Below are positions 1 to 6,511 of a DNA stretch of 13,459 nucleotides, in pieces. Position numbers and translations under genes: made by a program. A model generated the notes under the pieces. That model did not search any database, was not told where the DNA came from, and saw only the letters and a list, made by a program, of their open reading frames with translations. Position 1 is the stretch's first letter; each line of letters opens with the position of its first letter. Origin of the DNA: DAOTUB01 sp034437455 (GTDB taxonomy: Bacteria > Chloroflexota > Anaerolineae > B4-G1); contig DAOTUB010000037.1 of NCBI GenBank assembly GCA_034437455.1, positions 1-13,459 on the forward strand. Reading direction: 5' to 3'.

Positions 1-431
1 GCGGGTAAAGAAAGGCTTGTCTAGGACTTGAATCCTGAACAGAAAGGCCAAACCCCTATATATACCGGTTCGCCAAGCGAAGAACGTATATGTGGTGGTA
101 GGCTAAAAACTTTTATCCAAAGTCCAATATTAAAGACAACTGGAGTAAAGTATACACCTATTAAAGGTTTATGGCAAAAGCTTTACCAAGATACGGGGGT
201 AGCTCCAAAACCGTGTCGGGGCGAAGACGAGTGCCAGTTTGCGATTCAAACCTGCGTTCAACTGTCCTCAATAACCCGTTTTTCTGTATGGCTCCAGGCA
301 TGTAGATCACATAAGCGACCACGCGGCATATACTGGCCGGGGTGCTCGCAGTCAAGCTGCTCGACTACATAGCTAATGCCACCTCCCTCTATGTGTCGCC
401 TCCCGCCAGGCATTAGGTACCCAATTCCGCA

Positions 432-459
432 TTTTCGGCCCCTTTTCGGCTCGTTTTCG
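432..459. repeat. Three TTTTCG motifs spaced 11 bp
   Basis: TTTTCGG occurs at 432-438 and 443-449, and TTTTCG at 454-459, so the motif repeats every 11 bases, about one helical turn. It lies just left of the palindrome at 471-495. It could be a phased protein-binding or bend-prone tract, or only a decayed short tandem repeat. Nothing else supports a function. Confidence 0.4.
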
Positions 460-470
460 CCACAAACCAA

Positions 471-495
471 GTGGAATTAGGTGATCTAATTCCAC
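471..495. repeat. Perfect 10-bp palindrome with 5-nt spacer
   Basis: GTGGAATTAG (471-480) and CTAATTCCAC (486-495) are perfect inverted arms around GTGAT. GGAATTA recurs as a direct repeat 25 bases further on (498-504), and CCAATTCC lies upstream at 421-428. There is no T-tract on either side, so this is not a typical intrinsic terminator. An operator-like site or the end of a decayed mobile element are both possible. No flanking gene makes one reading preferable. Confidence 0.6.
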
Positions 496-612
496 CCGGA
501 ATTAAGTCACGTCACTCTGGGTCTGGTGCTTCTCTGCCCACACCTCTTCTTCCTGCCCCCTCTCCATATCGCCCATCCACAATGTCAGTGGCTGGTCTCC
601 TGCCCATTCCAG

Positions 613-739
613 TAGCCGCGCTTTCCATAGCGCGCAGGCCCGCGAGGTATGGAAACCTCGGCTACATAGCCCCGTTTTATTGAAAAGATACAGTCTGGAG
701 AAAAAAGAAACCTGTCCCCCAGAGTTCTGAATTATACCC
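613..739 (-). repeat. Left copy of 127-bp inverted repeat (REP/MITE-like)
   Basis: This is an exact reverse complement of 13333-13459. It contains two adjacent hairpins: CGCGCT/AGCGCG (617-622 with 629-634) and CGAGGT/ACCTCG (643-648 with 655-660). An outer pair GTAGCCG/CGGCTAC (612-618 with 659-665) overlaps them, so the whole 612-665 block is an imperfect palindrome of REP type. The remainder holds a purine-rich tract and, on the minus strand, GGGTATAAT at its edge. No transposase gene is present. A non-autonomous REP/BIME or MITE element is the likely identity; the family is not recognised. Confidence 0.85.
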
Positions 740-843
740 GGGGCAAATCTATGTAGTGGGAGCGCAGCACATTTGGGACAAGAGGCCACAAGCTGTCCGC
801 TCGACAAACACAGTGGAACCCCCTTCCAACAGGTTTTTAATAC

Positions 844-869
844 CAGCGGTGCGTTTCAACGCTCCGCTG
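844..869. promoter_or_regulatory. 26-bp palindrome upstream of dnaK, candidate operator
   Basis: CAGCGG-T-GCGTT (844-855) is mirrored by AACGC-T-CCGCTG (858-869) around a 2-base centre, broken only by one T/T pair. A 2-base centre suits a dimeric repressor site better than an RNA hairpin, and there is no following T-run. It sits about 110 bases before the dnaK start, upstream of the possible -10 box. A stress-responsive operator is an inference; the binding protein is unknown. Confidence 0.4.
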
Positions 870-927
870 TGAACACATTCTAATGAAACGTTAATGCCGC
901 TCTTATCTGTTTTTAACATAGATGAGG

Positions 928-935
928 TATATTAT
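928..935 (+). promoter_or_regulatory. Possible -10 box for dnaK
   Basis: TATATTAT sits about 42 bases before the dnaK start codon and is the best -10-like match in the leader. No good TTGACA-like -35 lies at 16-18 bases upstream, so use of the housekeeping sigma factor is uncertain. An alternative heat-shock sigma factor or an activator could compensate. Confidence 0.25.
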
Positions 936-976
936 GCTCAAACGCGAACTATGAAATGTAAATCAGGAGGAAACAA

Positions 977-2914
977 ATGAGCAAAATTATTGGTATTGAC
1001 CTGGGTACGACGAATTCGGCTGTCGCTGTCCTGGAAGGCGGCGAGCCTACGGTAATCACTACCGCCGAGGGCGGAAGGCTGTGTCCTTCGGTCGTGGCGT
1101 TCACCAAAGAAGGCGAGCGGCGGGTGGGCCAGGTGGCCCGGCGACAGGCAGTCGTCAACTCGGACAACACCGTATTCTCGATCAAGCGGTTGATGGGGCG
1201 ACGGTACGACGACGCCGAGGTCGAAAAGGCGCGCCAGGTGCTGCCTTACGAGATCGTGCGAGGATCGGCCGGCGACGCGCGGGTGCATCTTCCGGCGACG
1301 GGAAAGGACTATACGCCGCAGGAAATCTCGGCCATGATCCTGCGCAAATTGAAGCAGGACGCCGAGGCGTACCTGGGCGAGGAAGTCAAGCAGGCGGTCA
1401 TCACCGTGCCGGCCTACTTTAACGATAGCCAGCGCCAGGCGACGAAGGACGCCGGGCAGATCGCGGGCCTGGAAGTGCTGCGCATCATCAACGAGCCGAC
1501 CGCGGCCAGCCTGGCCTATGGCCTGGACAAGGAGAAGGACGAGACGATCCTCGTCTTTGACCTGGGCGGCGGCACCTTTGACGTCTCTGTCCTCGACGTG
1601 GGCGAGGGCGTGGTCGAGGTGCAATCCACCAGCGGCGATACGTTCCTGGGCGGCGACGATTGGGATCAGCGCATCACGGATTACGTCGCCGACGAGTTCA
1701 AGAAGGAACAGGGGATCGACCTGCGCCAGGATAAGCAGGCGTTGCAGCGACTGAAGGAGGCGGCGGAAAAGGCCAAGATCGAGCTTTCGACCGTGCTCGA
1801 GACCGAGATCAACTTGCCCTTTGTCACCGCCGACGCCTCTGGCCCCAAGCACTTGCAGATGAAGCTGACGCGGGCCAAGCTGGAACAGTTGACGAACGAT
1901 CTGGTGGAGCGTTGTCGAGGGCCGTTCGAGCAGGCTTTGAGCGACGCCAATCTGAAAGCCAGCGATCTCGACGAGGTCGTGCTGGTCGGCGGCGCGACCC
2001 GCATGCCGATGATCCAGGATCTGGTGCGCGACCTGACCGGCGGCAAGGAGCCGCACAAGGGCGTCAATCCCGACGAGGTGGTCGCCGTCGGCGCGGCGAT
2101 TCAGGCGGGCGTGCTGTCTGGCGACGTCAAGGACGTGCTGCTGCTCGATGTGACGCCGCTGACGCTGGGCGTGGAGACGCTCGGCCAGGTGATGACGCCG
2201 CTCATCGAGCGGAACACCACCATCCCGGTGCGCAAGAGCGAGACCTTCTCCACCGCCGTTGACGGCCAGACCGCGGTGACGATCCACATCCTGCAGGGCG
2301 AGCGGACGATGGCGAACGATAATATGAGCCTGGGGCAGTTCAATCTGGAGGGCATCCCACCCGCGCCGCGAGGCGTGCCGCAGGTCGAGGTGACGTTCGA
2401 CATCGACGCTAACGGCATCCTGAACGTCTCGGCCCAGGACAAGGCGACCGGCAAGGAGCAGCAGATCACCATCACCGCCTCCACGAACCTGAGCAAGGAG
2501 GAAGTGGAACAGCGGGTGCAGGACGCCAAGCGGTACGAGGGCGAGGATCGGCGGCGCAAGGAATTGATCGAAGCTCGCAACACTGCCGACTCGATGATCT
2601 ATCAAATGGAAAAACTGCTGCGCGAACAGGGCGACAAGGTGTCGTCGTCGGATCGGGGACGCATCGAGGGAATCGTCAACGATCTGAAGCAGGCCAAGGA
2701 TAGCGACGACGCGGCCCGCATCCGGCAACTGATCGAGCAGTTGCAGCAGGCCAGTTACGCCATCGGGCAGCAGATGTATGCGCAGCAAGCAGCGGCGCAG
2801 CAAGCAGCGGCCCAGGGACAGGCAGCGGGGCCACAAGCCGGGCCGGCTGGTCCATCCGGGCCGCCCCCCGGAGCCGATGAGGATGTAGTCGAGGGCGAGT
2901 TCCAGGAAGTATAA
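977..2914 (+). CDS. dnaK: Molecular chaperone DnaK (Hsp70)
   Basis: ATP-dependent cytoplasmic chaperone that binds exposed hydrophobic segments of unfolded proteins, working with DnaJ (ATPase stimulation) and GrpE (nucleotide exchange). The 645 residues are normal for the family. The N-terminal ATPase domain shows the phosphate-1 motif DLGTTNS at 8-14, NEPTAASLAYGLD from 172, phosphate-2 DLGGGTFDVSVLD from 195 and the adenosine motif LVGGATRMP from 336. The interdomain linker DVLLLDVTPL is at 386-395, followed by the substrate-binding domain and helical lid. The tail is rich in Gln/Ala/Gly/Pro and ends in the acidic EFQEV, comparable to the conserved DnaK C-terminus. AGGAGG at 965-970 sets the ATG start with a 6-base spacer. 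It is the first gene of a dnaK-grpE-dnaJ operon. Identification is certain. Confidence 0.99.
   Translation: MSKIIGIDLGTTNSAVAVLEGGEPTVITTAEGGRLCPSVVAFTKEGERRVGQVARRQAVVNSDNTVFSIKRLMGRRYDDAEVEKARQVLPYEIVRGSAGDARVHLPATGKDYTPQEISAMILRKLKQDAEAYLGEEVKQAVITVPAYFNDSQRQATKDAGQIAGLEVLRIINEPTAASLAYGLDKEKDETILVFDLGGGTFDVSVLDVGEGVVEVQSTSGDTFLGGDDWDQRITDYVADEFKKEQGIDLRQDKQALQRLKEAAEKAKIELSTVLETEINLPFVTADASGPKHLQMKLTRAKLEQLTNDLVERCRGPFEQALSDANLKASDLDEVVLVGGATRMPMIQDLVRDLTGGKEPHKGVNPDEVVAVGAAIQAGVLSGDVKDVLLLDVTPLTLGVETLGQVMTPLIERNTTIPVRKSETFSTAVDGQTAVTIHILQGERTMANDNMSLGQFNLEGIPPAPRGVPQVEVTFDIDANGILNVSAQDKATGKEQQITITASTNLSKEEVEQRVQDAKRYEGEDRRRKELIEARNTADSMIYQMEKLLREQGDKVSSSDRGRIEGIVNDLKQAKDSDDAARIRQLIEQLQQASYAIGQQMYAQQAAAQQAAAQGQAAGPQAGPAGPSGPPPGADEDVVEGEFQEV
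2780..2809 (+). repeat. 15-bp perfect tandem duplication in the dnaK tail
   Basis: GCGCAGCAAGCAGCG occurs twice in direct succession (2780-2794 and 2795-2809), giving a duplicated Gln/Ala-rich block in the disordered C-terminal tail of DnaK. It keeps the reading frame and probably reflects replication slippage in a region under weak constraint. Confidence 0.85.
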
Positions 2915-2925
2915 GCTTTCTATCG

Positions 2926-2968
2926 GCAGACCCTCCCGCTGATTGACGAAATCGGTGGGAGGGTCTGC
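2926..2968 (+). promoter_or_regulatory. Strong intercistronic hairpin between dnaK and grpE
   Basis: GCAGACCCTCCC (2926-2937) pairs perfectly with GGGAGGGTCTGC (2957-2968). Six further pairs, including two G-U, can continue inward and leave a 7-nt loop at 2944-2950. The hairpin begins 12 bases after the dnaK stop and ends 20 bases before grpE. The following bases are ACTAAAAAGG, so there is no U-tract and it is not a standard intrinsic terminator. It could protect the dnaK mRNA 3' end or act as a processing site or partial attenuator that keeps DnaK above GrpE and DnaJ. Confidence 0.7.
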
Positions 2969-2988
2969 ACTAAAAAGGAAAATCAACG

Positions 2989-3576
2989 ATGACGATGAGA
3001 ACAAGAGTGCCCATTCGCACCAGGCCCACAGTCATTCCGAGGCGGGCAGCGCCTGTAGAGATTCCAATAACCACCAAGACGGCTCCGCCCGCCCTGGACC
3101 GGAAGCCGGTGACGGTGGAGGAGCCGGTTCCGGTCCAACCCGAACCGGAGGAAACGCTGGACGAGTGGCGCGACCGGGCGCTGCGCCTCCAGGCCGAGAT
3201 GGAGAACTTTCGCAAGCGACAGCGGCGGCTGGCCGACGAGCGCGTCGAGGCCGACCGGGAGCGATTGCTGCGGTCGTTTCTGCGCGTGGCGGACGATCTG
3301 GAGCGAGCGTTGAACGCGGAGGAAACCGACGCCAACCGTCTCCGCCAGGGAGTGGACATGACCCATCAGGCCTTGATGCAACTCCTGGAACGGGAGGGGG
3401 TTGAGCGTGTTGAGGCCCACGGGCAGCCGTTCGATCCGACTTGGCACGAGGCGATAGGCACTGTTCCTCACCAAGAAATCAGGGCTGAGCCAGACACTAT
3501 AGTCAAGGTGACTCAGGCGGGCTATCGTTTGAACCAGCGACTCTTACGCCCGGCCCGCGTCGTCGTCGCTACTTGA
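2989..3576 (+). CDS. grpE: Nucleotide exchange factor GrpE
   Basis: Homodimeric cofactor that releases ADP from DnaK in the chaperone cycle. The 195 residues are typical. An N-terminal disordered stretch rich in Arg, Pro and Thr (about 1-50) precedes the long dimerising helix, which carries the family motif AEMENFRKRQ at 69-78. The C-terminal beta domain that contacts DnaK shows FDPTWHEAI at 148-156 and the conserved end GYRLNQRLLRPARVVV at 178-193. The ATG at 2989 follows AAGGA at 2975-2979; a second ATG two codons later is also possible. It lies 74 bases after dnaK, separated by the hairpin at 2926-2968. The very basic, proline-rich N-terminus is somewhat unusual, since many GrpE proteins have an acidic one. 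Confidence 0.97.
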   Translation: MTMRTRVPIRTRPTVIPRRAAPVEIPITTKTAPPALDRKPVTVEEPVPVQPEPEETLDEWRDRALRLQAEMENFRKRQRRLADERVEADRERLLRSFLRVADDLERALNAEETDANRLRQGVDMTHQALMQLLEREGVERVEAHGQPFDPTWHEAIGTVPHQEIRAEPDTIVKVTQAGYRLNQRLLRPARVVVAT

Positions 3577-3607
3577 TTTAACGCACTACGCAATACGAAC
3601 CAGACCC

Positions 3608-4552
3608 ATGGAATACAAGGACTATTATCAAAGCCTCGGCCTAAGCCGAGACGCCAATGAAAAAGAGATCAAGCGGACCTTTCGCCGACTCGCTCGCGAA
3701 CACCATCCCGACGTCAACCCGGGCGACGCGGGGGCCGAGGAGCGTTTCAAAGAGATCAACGAAGCCTACGAGGTGCTCTCGGACCCGGAGAAGCGGGACA
3801 AGTACGATCGACTGGGAGCGGATTGGCAGCGCTGGCAGCAGGCTGGCGGCCGTCCCGGCGGTTTCGACTGGGGTCGCTGGACGACGGCCGCGCCTGGCGG
3901 GGGAGGGCAGCGCGTCCACGTCCAGTACGGCGGCCCGGAGGACCTGGGGGATCTCTTTGGCGGGGGCGGCTCGTTCTCTGACTTTTTCAGCCAGATCTTT
4001 GGTGGGGCTGCGCCGGGCGGTTTTCGGTCTCGCGCCCGTCCGCGGCGCGGCCAGGATTATGAGCAGGAGATCGAGATCAGCCTGCGAGAGGTTTATCAGG
4101 GTACCTCGCGCGTCATCCAGAAGGAGGGACGTCGAATCGAGGTGAACATCCCACCTGGGGCGCGCTCTGGCACTCGCGTCCGTGCGGCCGGCGAGGGCGG
4201 GCCAGGTATGGCCGGCGGAGAGGCGGGCGATCTATACTTGCGTGTTAAGGCGCGGCCCGATCCCCAGTTCGAGCGCCGGGGCGACGACCTGCACGTGACA
4301 GCACCGGTGGAGCTTACGACCGCGATCCTCGGCGGCAAAGCCCCGGTGCCGACGCTGAATGGGTCGGTGATGCTCACCGTACCGGCGGGGACGCAGAACG
4401 GGCGGGTCTTTCGTCTGCGGGGCAAGGGGCTGCCTCGACTGCGACAGCCCGACCAGCACGGCGACCTGTACGCCAAGCTGGACGTACAACTGCCGACGGA
4501 GCTTACCCCTCGCCAGCAAGAGTTGTTCGAGGAACTGCGGCGCATCTCGTAG
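3608..4552 (+). CDS. dnaJ: DnaJ/CbpA-type J-domain co-chaperone lacking the zinc finger
   Basis: Hsp40 co-chaperone that delivers substrates to DnaK and stimulates its ATPase. The J domain spans about 4-70, with the essential HPD at 33-35 and the usual NEAYEVLSDPEKRDKYD stretch at 51-67. A long Gly/Phe-rich region (about 80-140, including DLFGGGGSFSDFFSQIFGG) follows, then two beta-sandwich substrate-binding domains from about 148 with VNIPPGARSGTRVR and LTVPAGTQNGRVFRLRGKGLP. The protein has no cysteine, so the CxxCxGxG zinc-binding domain of classical DnaJ is absent: this is a type II, CbpA-like protein of 314 residues. The start is the first ATG after an in-frame stop and has no recognisable Shine-Dalgarno sequence. 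It lies 31 bases after grpE and is the last gene of the operon. Confidence 0.95.
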   Translation: MEYKDYYQSLGLSRDANEKEIKRTFRRLAREHHPDVNPGDAGAEERFKEINEAYEVLSDPEKRDKYDRLGADWQRWQQAGGRPGGFDWGRWTTAAPGGGGQRVHVQYGGPEDLGDLFGGGGSFSDFFSQIFGGAAPGGFRSRARPRRGQDYEQEIEISLREVYQGTSRVIQKEGRRIEVNIPPGARSGTRVRAAGEGGPGMAGGEAGDLYLRVKARPDPQFERRGDDLHVTAPVELTTAILGGKAPVPTLNGSVMLTVPAGTQNGRVFRLRGKGLPRLRQPDQHGDLYAKLDVQLPTELTPRQQELFEELRRIS

Positions 4553-4559
4553 GACAGTT

Positions 4560-4589
4560 AACGAGCGCCCTGCGAGAACGTCGCTCGTT
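4560..4589. terminator. Hairpin between convergent genes
   Basis: AACGAGCG (4560-4567) and CGCTCGTT (4582-4589) are perfect 8-bp arms around a 14-nt loop. The hairpin lies between the dnaJ stop (4552) and the stop of the opposing 88-residue gene (4597), where a shared terminator would be expected. The U-tract is poor in both directions, so it may be a weak or factor-assisted terminator. Confidence 0.55.
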
Positions 4590-4596
4590 GTGATTT

Positions 4597-4863
4597 CTAC
4601 AGCAGCCTTGCGATCAGCCAGGCTATCCCCAGGAAGAGCAGGCCGACGGGCAGGATCAACAGCCCAATCCCCAGCACCGGCGTCAGCACCACGCCAAGTA
4701 CTGAGACGACCACGCCGATCAGCCCCGCTACGATCATCAGTACCACCGCCAGCAGCACCAGCGGCAATTTGATCAGCCAGACCAGCGAAACCACGACCGC
4801 CTCGATCAGCCAGGCCAACAACTTGAACGGCAACACGATCAACCCAATTAGTACATCTAACAT
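4597..4863 (-). CDS. Small hydrophobic membrane protein, function unknown
   Basis: An 88-residue protein that is almost entirely hydrophobic. The N-terminal stretch (about 1-29) and a nearly unbroken hydrophobic run from about 33 to the end could form two to four membrane helices, separated by the few charged residues near 14, 21 and 32. AAGGAGAT just before the ATG is a good ribosome-binding site, which argues for a real gene. It is the last gene of the minus-strand block, 103 bases after the polyferredoxin gene, so it may be co-transcribed or have its own promoter. I do not recognise the family. It could be an integral partner of the polyferredoxin or an unrelated small membrane protein. 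Confidence 0.7.
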   Translation of the reverse strand: MLDVLIGLIVLPFKLLAWLIEAVVVSLVWLIKLPLVLLAVVLMIVAGLIGVVVSVLGVVLTPVLGIGLLILPVGLLFLGIAWLIARLL

Positions 4864-4966
4864 CGCCTCTATCTCCTTCAGTCAACTTTACTCTCTTATA
4901 CGCAGATAGAGTGTCGTAGGTTGCATCGCTGTACCCGTTCATCCCTCCCTCGTTCTGCGATGGGCC

Positions 4967-6496
4967 TCATCTCCGGTAAACCTCTATCGCTGCCTTGCCC
5001 TCCACCGGGCATTGGTACTCGCAGATGCCGCAGCCGATGCACACGTCCTCCAGAACGTAGGGACGCTGCACGATGCTCGGTTCGCCTCGGTCATCAGGCA
5101 CCGTCACTTCTTCCAGCCGGATCGCCTTCTCTGGCGTCGGGCACATCTCCTCGCAGACGATGCAGGGTATCCCGTGTGCCCAGGGCAGGCAAAGATCGCG
5201 GTCAATGACGGCCACGCCGATGACGACTTCTCGCTTGCGGGCCAGTTCGAGGGACGGGATGGCGCTGGATGGGCAGATCTGGCCGCAGGCGTTGCAGCCA
5301 TAGTCGCAGTGACCCAGGCGGGGCGTCAGGCGCGGCGTCCACAGCCCCTCCAGCCCGGCCTCGAACAGAGCCGGTTGCAGGCCCGATGTTGGACAGACTT
5401 TCATACATTGGCTGCAGCGCAGGCAGCGAGCCAGAAATTCCCCCTCGTCTTCGACGCCAGGCGGGCGGATCAACTGCGGATGAGGTTGCTCGGCTTGAAC
5501 ACCGGTCCGCAACAGGGCAACGCCCGCAGCGCCGGTCGCCAGCGCCGCCAACGCCTGCCGCCGGGTCGGATCGTACTCGCGGGCGGGAGCGGGTCGCCAG
5601 TGGAGACGAAAGTCGATCCCGCTTCCCTTGGAAGCGGCGCTTTCGGGACAGGCGGCCAGGCAATCCAGGCAGAGGGTGCACTCGGCGGGGATGATCTCGT
5701 AGCCCTGAGTTGTGTCAATCGCGTCCAGCCGACAGACTCCCACGCACCGGGCGCAGCGGTTGCAGGCCGGGCGGACGATGGGCCTTAGCAGCGACACCTT
5801 CGACAGTAGCCCCAGCAGCGCGCCAAGCGGACAAAGATAGCGGCACCAGAACCGGTCGGCCAGCAGGTTGAGCGCGAGGATGCCGAGGAAGAGCGCGGCT
5901 AGCGCGGCGTTCTGGGCAAAGACTGGCTGGATGACCGGGAGAACTGGCCCGCGAAGCACCCTTTCGAGCCAATCTATCGCTGGACGGAAGAAGGGGATCG
6001 GGTACAGGGCGCGCTCGACGGAGGTGATGGTGTGGTTGAGGGCGGGGAGGACGCTGGTCGTCATCGTCCGCGTGAACAGCGTGATGGGATCCAGGATGAG
6101 CAGGCTGAGATTGCCAAAGAGGGCCGCGGCCAGGATGAAAAGCAGGAGGAGATTCTTGAGCCGCCGCCAGCGCGGGGAGATGGTCGCCGCCCGGCGGGAG
6201 GCGGAGCAAAAGCGAACCCACTCCAGCAGCGTGCCAAGAGGGCACAGCCAGCCGCACCAGACCCGGCCAAACGCAAGCGTCAGTCCCAGCGTGACCAGCG
6301 CCAGCGCCAGCCGGGGTATCCACCCCCGGTTGGCCAGCATCGCTCCCAGCGCGGCCAGCGGGTCGAGCCGGAAGAAGAGATCAGCCAGGGGAAAGGCCGC
6401 CCGCCGCTGGAGCGCGGTGAAGAGCAGGTAGATGTACAGCGCCAAGGTCAGGATTTGAACGAGCTGTCGGATTCGGCGCACGCGTGACCAGTTCAT
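4967..6496 (-). CDS. Membrane polyferredoxin, NapH-like domain fused to NapG-like ferredoxin, six 4Fe-4S motifs
   Basis: A 509-residue membrane iron-sulfur protein, probably passing electrons between the quinone pool and an extracytoplasmic partner. The N-terminal half resembles NapH/NosR-type proteins. It has helices near 11-28, 60-77, 114-137 and 196-214 and the paired motifs CGWLCPLG (81-88) and CRYLCPLG (218-225). Six cysteine clusters follow: Cys245/248/251/255, 273/276/279/283, 358/361/364/368, 397/401/404/408, 436/445/448/452 and 486/489/492/496. The fourth and fifth have non-standard spacing, as in NapG-type ferredoxins. Between the second and third clusters, TRRQALAAL (311-319) followed by a hydrophobic run to about 330 looks like an internal Tat signal. 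GAGGAAAA at 6502-6509 supports the ATG, 15 bases after the hydrolase gene. NapF/NapA partners are absent; the exact electron acceptor is unknown. Confidence 0.9.
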   Translation of the reverse strand: MNWSRVRRIRQLVQILTLALYIYLLFTALQRRAAFPLADLFFRLDPLAALGAMLANRGWIPRLALALVTLGLTLAFGRVWCGWLCPLGTLLEWVRFCSASRRAATISPRWRRLKNLLLLFILAAALFGNLSLLILDPITLFTRTMTTSVLPALNHTITSVERALYPIPFFRPAIDWLERVLRGPVLPVIQPVFAQNAALAALFLGILALNLLADRFWCRYLCPLGALLGLLSKVSLLRPIVRPACNRCARCVGVCRLDAIDTTQGYEIIPAECTLCLDCLAACPESAASKGSGIDFRLHWRPAPAREYDPTRRQALAALATGAAGVALLRTGVQAEQPHPQLIRPPGVEDEGEFLARCLRCSQCMKVCPTSGLQPALFEAGLEGLWTPRLTPRLGHCDYGCNACGQICPSSAIPSLELARKREVVIGVAVIDRDLCLPWAHGIPCIVCEEMCPTPEKAIRLEEVTVPDDRGEPSIVQRPYVLEDVCIGCGICEYQCPVEGKAAIEVYRR

Positions 6497-6511
6497 TGTG
6501 GTTTTCCTCGA

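Larger units (their letters stand above)
1..612. other. Gene-free left flank
   Basis: No convincing gene is visible here. The first ~200 bases look more AT-rich than the rest of the window. The open frames present are short, mutually overlapping on both strands, lack a Shine-Dalgarno site at a sensible distance and do not resemble any family I know. I see no tRNA cloverleaf or rRNA. Structured elements inside it (a phased TTTTCG motif and a GGAATTAG palindrome) are listed separately. It may be a degenerate remnant of a mobile or repeat-rich region next to the REP-like element that starts near 612. Confidence 0.5.
740..976. other. Upstream region of dnaK
   Basis: This stretch between the repeat and dnaK holds no gene. 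It contains the 26-bp palindrome at 844-869, an AT-rich stretch near 910-935 with TATATTAT that could supply a -10 box, and the strong ribosome-binding site of dnaK. I looked for the CIRCE heat-shock operator (TTAGCACTC-N9-GAGTGCTAA) and did not find it. Confidence 0.5.

Noticed and set aside
28..372. A 114-codon frame in the left flank
   Set aside because: It starts at TTG without a properly spaced Shine-Dalgarno site, overlaps other frames and resembles no family. Its base composition differs from the genes of the window.
740..976. CIRCE/HrcA operator ahead of dnaK
   Set aside because: No TTAGCACTC or GAGTGCTAA half-site was found; the dyad at 844-869 has an unrelated sequence.
938..3004. 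A 688-codon open frame antisense to the whole of dnaK
   Set aside because: Long antisense frames opposite dnaK are a known artefact of GC-rich codon use, and have been misannotated elsewhere as NAD-specific glutamate dehydrogenase. The sense strand encodes a full, canonical DnaK, and the antisense product shows no folded-domain pattern I recognise.
4967..6496. Assignment as a genuine napH/napG or nosR gene
   Set aside because: The domain layout is similar, but no periplasmic nitrate or nitrous oxide reductase gene is nearby and the fusion is atypical, so the symbol would mislead.
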